From: Chitinophagaceae bacterium
GTDB lineage: Bacteria; Bacteroidota; Bacteroidia; Chitinophagales; Chitinophagaceae
DNA length: 39,869 nucleotides
Assembly: GCA_016787085.1 (NCBI GenBank)
Contig: JAEUVJ010000032.1
Location: 1 to 39,869, forward strand
Direction of reading: 5' to 3'
Shown here in pieces: positions 33,964 through 39,869 of this stretch. The notes under the pieces were generated by a model that saw nothing but the letters and a program-made list of their open reading frames with translations, did no database searches and was not told the origin of the DNA. Positions within the stretch are counted from its first letter, which is position 1. Each line of letters begins with the position of its first letter. Made by a program: the position numbers and the translations under genes.

Positions 33964-33992
33964 AAATCCCAATGCAAATTGCATCGGGATTT
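33964..33992. terminator. Terminator-like hairpin at the element edge
   Basis: AAATCCC (33964-33970) pairs with GGGATTT (33986-33992), with an inner ATGCA/TGCAT stem around AAT and one mismatched pair. A run of A at 33961-33966 lies on the side that would give a T-run for minus-strand transcription. It lies 11 bp before the tRNA-like att block. Confidence 0.5.
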
Positions 33993-34002
33993 GTCTCATT
34001 TT

Positions 34003-34019
34003 GTGATCCCGCTGGGACT
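34003..34019 (-). other. Probable attachment site: tRNA 3'-end remnant
   Basis: GTGATCCCGCTGGGACT on the plus strand. On the minus strand this reads AGTCCCAGCGGGATCAC, the shape of the 3' half of a tRNA T-stem plus acceptor strand. No anticodon arm or D-arm follows, so no tRNA gene is here. Tyrosine recombinases often target tRNA 3' ends, and the recombinase gene starts 147 bp further on. The block is therefore a likely att half-site; the intact tRNA should lie at the far end of the element, outside the window. Confidence 0.55.
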
Positions 34020-34087
34020 GAGAATCAGGTGAAACTTGCTTTGAACTTCCCCCCTTTGCACTCATTTACAACACATTAGTTTTTTAC

Positions 34088-34152
34088 GGGTAAACAATCT
34101 TTGCAACCCAAAGCAAGGAAAAGCATGAATTGTTTACCCCATTGTTTACCCC
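34088..34152 (+). promoter_or_regulatory. Iteron-like repeats before the integrase
   Basis: ATTGTTTACCCC occurs twice in direct contact (34129-34140 and 34141-34152), and the inverted form GGGTAAACAAT is at 34088-34098. They end 13 bp before the integrase ATG. They look like arm-type recombinase sites or an operator that represses integrase expression. Confidence 0.6.
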
Positions 34153-34165
34153 AAACTAAGAACTA

Positions 34166-35371
34166 ATGGCAACCGTACAAATTGTCCATAGAAAGGACAA
34201 GCTTAATAAAAAGGGAGAAGCCCCCATTCACTTTCGAATAATCAAGAACAGGAAAACATCCTACATAGCATCCGGTATACTGCTACCTATAGAGCAGTGG
34301 GATGAGAGAAAAATCAGAGTTAAATCAACCCACAGAAATAGTGCGAGGCTCAATTCCTATCTCAGTAATAAGTTCACAGAAATTCAGGATATAGTTCTGG
34401 AGCAGGAAACTCTTTCAAAATCCCTGACCAGTCGCAATCTCAGAGATAAGGTCTTTGGTAAAAAGCCCCTGGACTTCTTTGACTTTGCAGATAAAGTGGT
34501 GGCTAAATACAAAGAAGAGGGCAAAATCGGAACCTATGATAAGAATATAGCCATCATATCCAAACTCAGGAAGTTTAAACCGAACAGCAGGCTGACTTTT
34601 AATGACATTACCCCGGAGTTTCTTCTAAAGTATGAGCAGTATCTAAAGACTGAGTTAAAGAACAAAACAAACACCATAAACAAGGATATGAAATTCATCC
34701 GCAAGGTCTTTAATGATGCCATCCGGGAGGATATTATAGGTCTTGAAGTAACACCTTTCCGGAAATACAGCATGAAGCTGGACAAGACGCATAAAGAATA
34801 TCTTACAGAAGAGGAACTGATGTCGTTAGAAAAGTACCCCGCCACTCCCGGCAGCAGGTTAGACTTGCACAGGGATATGTTTGTGTTTGCTTCATATGCA
34901 GGAGGTTTACGAGTATCTGATATCGTGAAATTGCAATGGAAGGATTTCGATGGTACACACCTCAATCTTGTCATAAAAAAGACGGGAACACAGGTGTCTA
35001 TCAAAGTTCCCAATAAGGCATTGGAGATAATAAGGAAATATGTTCTACAATCACCTAACAAGGATTCCTTTGTATTTCCTATGATGCCTGAAAACACCAA
35101 CCTAAACGACCCGGAAGAATTGGACGCATCAATCAGCAGGGCTACCGCTTACATCAATAAGAACCTGAAAATCATTGCCGAGGCAGTAGGAATAGAAAAA
35201 AATCTTAGTTTTCATATCTCCCGTCACACCTTTGCAGTCATGGCTTTGAAGAAAGGTATTAGCATAGACAAGGTTTCTAAATTGATGGCTCATAGTAACA
35301 TCAGAGAAACGCAGATTTATGCCAAAGTGGTAAATGAAGAACTGGACAAAGCGATGGATGCCTTTAATTAA
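34166..35371 (+). CDS. Tyrosine recombinase / integrase
   Basis: A 401-residue phage-type integrase. An N-terminal arm-binding-like domain (VHRKDKLNKKGEAPIHFRI...) and a SAM-like core-binding domain (LDFFDFADKVVAKY, about residues 102-200) precede the catalytic domain. Catalytic residues visible are Arg249 (AGGLRVSDI), Lys272 region (VIKKTGTQ), His350/Arg353 (HISRHTF), His376 (MAHSNI) and Tyr385 (TQIYAKV). It is the form common on Bacteroidota conjugative and mobilisable elements. It reads away from the att block into the element, and the downstream gene begins 11 bp after its stop. Confidence 0.93.
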   Translation: MATVQIVHRKDKLNKKGEAPIHFRIIKNRKTSYIASGILLPIEQWDERKIRVKSTHRNSARLNSYLSNKFTEIQDIVLEQETLSKSLTSRNLRDKVFGKKPLDFFDFADKVVAKYKEEGKIGTYDKNIAIISKLRKFKPNSRLTFNDITPEFLLKYEQYLKTELKNKTNTINKDMKFIRKVFNDAIREDIIGLEVTPFRKYSMKLDKTHKEYLTEEELMSLEKYPATPGSRLDLHRDMFVFASYAGGLRVSDIVKLQWKDFDGTHLNLVIKKTGTQVSIKVPNKALEIIRKYVLQSPNKDSFVFPMMPENTNLNDPEELDASISRATAYINKNLKIIAEAVGIEKNLSFHISRHTFAVMALKKGISIDKVSKLMAHSNIRETQIYAKVVNEELDKAMDAFN

Positions 35372-35382
35372 AAAATGACAAA

Positions 35383-36165
35383 ATGGACACAATCACAAAT
35401 CCGGTATTGACCTTATTTTCAGACTTGTTCACAAGACTCAATCATTTAGAAAAATATCATGAAATAGTGATAAAGGGAAGTTTGCCTATACCAAACACCC
35501 TTATGATAAATCGGATAACCAATGAAGCATATAATTATCCCAACGATGAGGTACTTAAAGCTATTGATTTCTCAATTGGCAAAATAAATACCCTCCAAGG
35601 TTATGGAAGGCGAATTGTAGATGGAGTTGGTGTGGAAGTTGAGGATGCAGTTCACGGATACGTACAAGCAACGATTGAAGAGGCTGAAAAGGAAAAGGAT
35701 GCTCTATATGAAAACATCTGTAATGAACTGAAATTTTACTCTGCAAAGTTACTTGCGATTCGTGAAACATTGATATTCGGCAACGAACTGGAAAAAGTAA
35801 ATAACACTGACAGCGTAAAAGCACTTCTTTTAAAAGCCAAAGAACTGCCAACTGAAATGTTGGAGTTGGATATACGACAATTTGCATTATTTTTTCAATA
35901 CTTGCGGGACGTTCATGTGCTGCCCAAAGAAAGGCATCTTCCAAACTATAAATTGGCAATACCTCTTTCTTTAATGACAGGGTTTTCTCCCAAGACGATT
36001 GCCAATGAGGAGGGGTTTGGTGATATTTATAATATTAAATCCGATGCTAATTGTCATCTAGATGGAACAAATAAGCCCTTCTATAACTTAAATTCAGTGA
36101 AACGAACTCTTGAAAAGATACTGGCACTTGTTGATGCCGATATTAAAGAGCAGAGTGATAAATAA
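35383..36165 (+). CDS. Hypothetical element protein
   Basis: A 260-residue cytoplasmic protein. It has helical segments (TLFSDLFTRLNHLEKYHEIV, YVQATIEEAEKEKDALYENI) and a middle part (LDIRQFALFFQYLRDVHVLP, SLMTGFSPKTI) faintly resembling RteC-type regulators of Bacteroides elements; this is a weak visual impression. It follows the integrase by 11 bp and is probably co-transcribed. No function assigned. Confidence 0.6.
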   Translation: MDTITNPVLTLFSDLFTRLNHLEKYHEIVIKGSLPIPNTLMINRITNEAYNYPNDEVLKAIDFSIGKINTLQGYGRRIVDGVGVEVEDAVHGYVQATIEEAEKEKDALYENICNELKFYSAKLLAIRETLIFGNELEKVNNTDSVKALLLKAKELPTEMLELDIRQFALFFQYLRDVHVLPKERHLPNYKLAIPLSLMTGFSPKTIANEEGFGDIYNIKSDANCHLDGTNKPFYNLNSVKRTLEKILALVDADIKEQSDK

Positions 36166-36330
36166 AGCAAATTCTCAGGTGTTTGGAAGCCTGTTAGCAT
36201 CTCTCTCAGCACTCTTTTCTATTTCCTTTGCTTTTAAATTCCGGGAATGGCAATGAAAACTACAGTAATTCATTTCCCTTCCGACTGTAGCGGGATTGAT
36301 TAATCAATTGTTTAACCTAAATCACACGGT

Positions 36331-36642
36331 ATGGGTAGAATAATCGTATACCCGGAGGAAATTCAATTGCTCTTATCAAAGCTGGATAGCATTGAGAAGA
36401 GTTTAAGGATAGAACATCCTTACATTGACGATCCCATCTTGGATACGGAAGATTTAATGAAACTCCTGAAAATTTCCAGAAGGAGCCTTCAAACCTGGCG
36501 TGATACTGGATTGATTGATTTCAGCCAGGTAAATGGCAAATTTTTTTATCGTGTTTCGGCAGTAAACAAGTTGCTTGAAACACACAAAATCAACAACAAT
36601 GATACTAAAGTTCAAGAAGAAAATCAAAGACCTTATCGTTAA
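36331..36642 (+). CDS. Helix-turn-helix protein, excisionase-like
   Basis: A 103-residue protein with a MerR/Xis-type winged helix at about residues 38-83: LDTEDLMKLLKISRRSLQTWRDTGLIDFSQ, then GKFFYRVSAVNKLL. Such small DNA-binding proteins on Bacteroidota elements act as excision factors or element regulators. Its position two genes after the integrase fits. It overlaps the start of the next small gene. Confidence 0.8.
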   Translation: MGRIIVYPEEIQLLLSKLDSIEKSLRIEHPYIDDPILDTEDLMKLLKISRRSLQTWRDTGLIDFSQVNGKFFYRVSAVNKLLETHKINNNDTKVQEENQRPYR

Positions 36643-36823
36643 GATAGTTTCTGCAAACCCTCATATCGAGTCAGGGGATTTGATAACTAAAGTCCTTAAA
36701 GATGTTAGAAAGTTTGAACCTATGGAGGATGCAGACGTTCAACGATACAGGGAGGCAGTTACACAATTAAGTAAAAACTACCTTGATGCAATAAGGGAAA
36801 CAGAGGACGATAGTACAGAATGA
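36599..36823 (+). CDS. Small hypothetical element protein
   Basis: A 74-residue basic-then-acidic protein starting MILKFKKKIKDLIVKIVSAN and ending in ETEDDSTE. The ATG at 36599 gives a 44-bp overlap with the HTH gene; an upstream ATG at 36575 would give more. It ends directly before a strong terminator. Function unknown. Confidence 0.55.
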   Translation: MILKFKKKIKDLIVKIVSANPHIESGDLITKVLKDVRKFEPMEDADVQRYREAVTQLSKNYLDAIRETEDDSTE

Positions 36824-36845
36824 TGCAATATATATCGTTACTCTC

Positions 36846-36877
36846 AAAAGAGGTTGTCAGATATGACAGCCTCTTTT
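36846..36877 (+). terminator. Intrinsic terminator after the HTH/small-gene pair
   Basis: AAAAGAGG (36846-36853), T, TGTCA pairs with TGACA (36864-36868), G, CCTCTTTT (36870-36877), with one G-U pair and a 4-nt loop, followed by TT. It ends the 36331-36823 transcript and argues that the RadC-like gene starts later (36976). Confidence 0.85.
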
Positions 36878-36975
36878 TTGTGCCTTTTAAAGTCAAGACA
36901 CTTTGTAAATATCCCTATTTTTTAACAGCCCTACTGTACACAGCTATGTACTTAAGGGTCTTCAATTTTGTTCTA

Positions 36976-37428
36976 ATGGAAAATTTACTTACTATTTCAG
37001 AAATCACAGTACAGTACCGTCCCAAAAAAGCAACCAGACCAAAGATTACTACCTCGTATGAAGCCATGACTATTGCCCGGCAATTCTTTCCTGCTGACAC
37101 CATAGAGCTTCAGGAACGTTTTGTAGTCATGTATCTGAACAGGGCAAACCGGGTGATTGGTATATACCCGGTATCAGTCGGAGGTATTACCGGAACAGTA
37201 GCAGACATCCGGCTTGTATTGGCAGTGGCATTGAAATGTGCAGCAACAAGCATTATTATGGCGCATAACCACCCCTCTGGGAAACTTACTCCATCGAGAA
37301 CAGACATGGAACTAACACGGAGAATAAAAGAGGCGGCGTCATACATGGATGTGAAGGTCATTGACCATCTAATCCTCTCGCCCGAAACGGGAGACTATTA
37401 CAGCTTTGGTGATGAAGATTGCATTTAA
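36976..37428 (+). CDS. radC: RadC/JAB-domain protein
   Basis: A 150-residue protein of the RadC family, with the metal-binding JAB/JAMM motif HNHPSGKLTPSRTD (His97, His99, Ser101, Asp110) and the upstream PVSVGGITGTVADIRLVLAVALK. It lacks the N-terminal helix-hairpin-helix of chromosomal RadC, as is usual for element-borne copies (anti-restriction or DNA-processing roles suggested, not proven). The ATG at 36976 is chosen because earlier in-frame codons lie across the terminator at 36846-36877. It converges on the next gene. Confidence 0.85.
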   Translation: MENLLTISEITVQYRPKKATRPKITTSYEAMTIARQFFPADTIELQERFVVMYLNRANRVIGIYPVSVGGITGTVADIRLVLAVALKCAATSIIMAHNHPSGKLTPSRTDMELTRRIKEAASYMDVKVIDHLILSPETGDYYSFGDEDCI

Positions 37429-37461
37429 ATGACGCTCGACGTAGAATATTTGATATTTTAA

Positions 37462-38244
37462 TTAACAGTCATGGATAATCCCATATTTCTCCTGCAATAC
37501 TTCATTGTCTATGAATTTCAATTCTAATGCTCGCTCAAAATGTTTAAATGAGAGATATATAGAATTATAGGTGTACTGAAAAGCTTCATCCATTTTTTGA
37601 AGATGAGTAACATCTTCCTTTAGCTCCAGATAAAATGAAAAGTTAGAATAGTGAACAAATCCGGAAAATTCCTTCCAAAGATAAAATGCCCTGTCTCTAA
37701 AAATATTCACATCCCTTGAAGCGTTTATTTTTTTGACCATTTCTGCGAGAGTAATAAAGCTCTTAAACTTAAAGGATTCTTTATCTCTAAAATATTTTTC
37801 ATTTTCTGGTATTGAAACAAACTTCTCTTGAACAGTTTTATATTGTTCATGTGTTAAGTAGAAGGGGTATTTGTCATTGAAATATTTGTGGTTTGATTCA
37901 GTGAGGTCTTTTAAAGATTGAAAAACTTGTTTATGTGCTTTGGCATTTATTTTTACAATCTCCTCATATTTGTCTCCAACAAAAAGCTCAAGATATAATA
38001 GGTGAAGGAAATCATCCATTAGACTTCTGAGAATGATAAATGGGGTTGTAATTAGTCCGGAATTTCTTCCTTTAAGTAGTCTTTCAAGGTCGAGAAGTAT
38101 AATAGCCTGTCTCCTTAGAATTCCGAGGTAATAGTCTTGCAGCTCTTCCTTCTGTTGACACTTGCCAGTAAGAATACCTAAATTCTCATTTGCCAGAGAG
38201 GCAAGCTCCTTTGCATCTTCCGATAGTACTCCCGTAGTAATCAT
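37462..38244 (-). CDS. DUF5677/HEPN-like hypothetical protein
   Basis: A 260-residue, all-helical protein. The pattern RRQAIILLDLERLLKGRNSGLITTPFIILRSLMDDFLHLLYLE, then FRDRAFYLWKEFSGFVHYSNFS, resembles DUF5677-type proteins (a HEPN-like helical fold with R..E/H residues: SGFVHYS recalls Rx4-6H). Such genes are often near restriction or toxin loci. It is divergent from the HsdR-like gene across 131 bp. Whether it is a nuclease, toxin or accessory factor cannot be told. Confidence 0.55.
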   Translation of the reverse strand: MITTGVLSEDAKELASLANENLGILTGKCQQKEELQDYYLGILRRQAIILLDLERLLKGRNSGLITTPFIILRSLMDDFLHLLYLELFVGDKYEEIVKINAKAHKQVFQSLKDLTESNHKYFNDKYPFYLTHEQYKTVQEKFVSIPENEKYFRDKESFKFKSFITLAEMVKKINASRDVNIFRDRAFYLWKEFSGFVHYSNFSFYLELKEDVTHLQKMDEAFQYTYNSIYLSFKHFERALELKFIDNEVLQEKYGIIHDC

Positions 38245-38375
38245 AATTTAAGGTTAGGTCAAATGATATTTGTCATTATAAACAAGTCATAATTGATATG
38301 CCAATATAGAACTATTTACCTATTCTCTAACTCCAACATTTTTAGTATTTTGTGCAAGCAAAACCACCTCTTGCC

Positions 38376-39869
38376 ATGCTCGATAAGAAAACCTTATCCG
38401 AAAGGGACATATGTACCAAGTTCATTACTCCTGCCATTGAAAAAGCTGGTTGGGATAAGATGACTCAGTATTTGGAGGAGGTATCCTTTACAGATGGGAA
38501 AATTTATGTCCGGGGCAGGATGACAGCCAGGGGTGAACAAAAGAGGGCTGATTACATCCTCTACTTCAAGCCGAATATTCCCATTGCAATTATTGAAGCC
38601 AAAGATAATCACCACCGGGTAGGTGCAGGTATGCAGCAAGCATTGAACTATGCCCGGATTTTGGATATACCCTGTGTATTTAGCAGTAATGGTGATGGCT
38701 TCTTATTCCATGACAGGACAGCTCCAGAGGGCAATCTTGAAACAGAGTTTGGATTAGATGCATTCCCCACACCAGAAATGCTATGGGAGAAGTACAAGAA
38801 GTATAAGGGTATTGTAACCCCGGAAGCAGAAAAGATAACAGCACAGGATTACTACTTCGATGGCACCAATCGTAAACCAAGATATTACCAGCAAATAGCT
38901 ATTAACAGAACGGTAGAGGCTATTGCAAAAGGCCAGAACAGGATATTGCTGGTAATGGCAACAGGTACTGGTAAGACCTACACAGCGTTTCAAATCATCC
39001 ACAGACTTTGGAAAAGTAGTACTAAGAAAAGGATTCTGTTTCTGGCCGACAGAAATGCATTGATTGACCAGACAAGACGAGGTGATTTCAAACACTTCAA
39101 GGATAAAATGACTGTGGTAAAACACCGGCAAGTGGATAAGAGCTATGAGATTTATTTATCCCTGTATCAGGGGCTATCCGGTTCTGATGAGGATGCCAAT
39201 ATCTATAAACAGTTCTCTCCCGATTTCTTTGACCTGATTATAATAGATGAGTGTCATCGTGGAAGTGCAAAGGAAGATAGTGCATGGAGAGAAATACTCA
39301 GCTATTACAAGAACGCTACCCATATTGGTTTGACAGCAACACCAAAGGAAACCAAAGAGACCAGCAACATTGAATATTTTGGCAAACCTGTTTATACCTA
39401 TTCATTGAAACAGGGAATTGATGACGGGTTCTTAGCTCCTTACCGGGTTATCAGGATAGGGCTGGATATTGATTTGGAAGGTTGGAGACCACCTAAAGGA
39501 TTTAAGGATAAAAACGGGAAGGTTGTAGAAGATAGAATATATAATCGTACCGACTTTGATACAAACCTTGTGGTGGAAGAACGAAGAAAACTGGTGGTGA
39601 AAAAGGTATCCGAGTTTCTAAGGGGATATGACCGTTTTGCAAAGACCATTGTATTCTGCTGTGATATTGAACATGCAGAAAGCCTCACCTCTCTATTGAG
39701 GAATGAAAATGATGACTTAGCTGCTGCCAATTACAAATATGTAATGCAGATAACAGGTGATAATGATGAAGGCAAGAGAGAATTGGACAACTTTATTAAC
39801 CCTGAAGAAAAATACCCGGTCATTGCCACTACTTCGGAGCTAATGACCACAGGTGTTGATGCTCAAACT
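38376..39869 (+). CDS. hsdR: Type I restriction-modification HsdR subunit (5' part, runs off window)
   Basis: The first 498 codons of a longer gene, open at the window end. It has a nuclease-like PD-(D/E)xK segment (Asp59 in RADYILYF, Glu74/Lys76 in IIEAKD) and a superfamily 2 helicase: Walker [12 protein letters not shown] (Lys200), motif II DECH (Asp291), motif [11 protein letters not shown] and motif VI region near [11 protein letters not shown]. This order is that of HsdR (EcoEI-type), which cuts and translocates DNA when paired with HsdM and HsdS. The partner genes should follow beyond the window. Confidence 0.9.
   Translation, partial: MLDKKTLSERDICTKFITPAIEKAGWDKMTQYLEEVSFTDGKIYVRGRMTARGEQKRADYILYFKPNIPIAIIEAKDNHHRVGAGMQQALNYARILDIPCVFSSNGDGFLFHDRTAPEGNLETEFGLDAFPTPEMLWEKYKKYKGIVTPEAEKITAQDYYFDGTNRKPRYYQQIAINRTVEAIAKGQNRILLVMATGTGKTYTAFQIIHRLWKSSTKKRILFLADRNALIDQTRRGDFKHFKDKMTVVKHRQVDKSYEIYLSLYQGLSGSDEDANIYKQFSPDFFDLIIIDECHRGSAKEDSAWREILSYYKNATHIGLTATPKETKETSNIEYFGKPVYTYSLKQGIDDGFLAPYRVIRIGLDIDLEGWRPPKGFKDKNGKVVEDRIYNRTDFDTNLVVEERRKLVVKKVSEFLRGYDRFAKTIVFCCDIEHAESLTSLLRNENDDLAAANYKYVMQITGDNDEGKRELDNFINPEEKYPVIATTSELMTTGVDAQT

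Noticed and set aside
34003..34019. A complete tRNA gene
   Set aside because: Only the 3'-end-like block is present; no D-arm or anticodon arm can be formed from adjacent sequence on the minus strand.
33805..34065. Minus-strand frame of 86 codons next to the att block
   Set aside because: It runs across a hairpin and the tRNA-like block, and its text (e.g. SQSQRDHKM) is the kind produced by tRNA-flanking sequence, not a protein.
36820..36975. Longer RadC-like start at 36820
   Set aside because: The extra 52 codons cross the strong terminator at 36846-36877 and have no RadC-like sequence.
1..39869. Insertion sequences and rRNA genes
   Set aside because: No transposase-like frame with terminal repeats and no rRNA-like sequence was recognised; the only element-like DNA is the MITE-like unit and the integrase-bearing island.

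Overview
The window looks like the chromosome of a Bacteroidota bacterium, most likely a Chitinophagaceae-type member (Chitinophaga/Niastella relatives). Reasons: a perfect Bacteroidota promoter (TTTG-N19-TATATTTG, minus strand, 2641-2671), LytS/LytTR sensor-regulator genes, DUF2891, a Fibrobacter-paralogous domain, an ECF sigma / Spy-like operon, the dispersed repeat that translates as LTPDPSPKER, and weak or absent Shine-Dalgarno sequences.

Layout. (1) 1-2671, minus strand: the head of a tryptophan operon. Promoter, a 16-residue leader peptide with three consecutive Trp codons, a mutually exclusive antiterminator and terminator, then trpE, trpG and a GxxExxY-family gene. (2) 2.8-9.2 kb: a small GNAT gene, then the glyoxylate shunt (aceB-aceA, minus) read divergently from an XRE/ScfR-type (RamB-like) regulator, with palindromic operator candidates between them, then a PQQ/sorbosone dehydrogenase-like secreted protein. 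(3) 9.3-17.7 kb: core-looking genes: an S9 peptidase, a DcrB/PsbP-like secreted protein, an ABC exporter, a Tat/lipoprotein amidase, a CxxCH lipoprotein, and a translationally coupled SDR-like / SRPBCC pair. (4) 17.8-26.6 kb: a mixed accessory zone. Foreign-looking, lower-GC single genes (a hypothetical, a two-TM protein, a Fic AMPylase) lie among dispersed repeats sharing the core ACGGCGTAA. Also here are a CPBP protease, a DUF6799-like protein, a beta-barrel-like protein, and an ECF sigma / anti-sigma / Spy-like / Cys-EF-hand-like operon. (5) 26.6-33.8 kb: a LytTR response regulator with two tandem LytS-type kinases, a coiled-coil secreted protein, a 151-bp MITE-like element, a DUF2891 protein, a decayed surface-protein gene and a small membrane protein. 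(6) 34.0-39.9 kb: the left end of an integrated genetic element. It has a 17-bp block that looks like a tRNA 3' end (att candidate), iterons, a tyrosine recombinase, an excisionase-like HTH protein, a RadC-like JAB protein, a DUF5677-like protein and the start of a type I restriction HsdR that runs off the window.

How the genes work together. Charged tRNA-Trp availability should set trpEG transcription through ribosome position on the leader. Acetyl-CoA or short-chain acyl-CoA status probably sets aceBA through the divergent regulator. The sigma operon probably reports envelope stress. The last region is a defence-carrying mobile island. The best single candidate for a little-described system is the trp leader, where the leader mRNA begins almost at the leader start codon. 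Next are the repeat-flanked cassette-like genes at 17.8-26.6 kb and the shared operator region at 6.35-6.43 kb. No CRISPR array, rRNA gene, complete tRNA or insertion sequence was seen.
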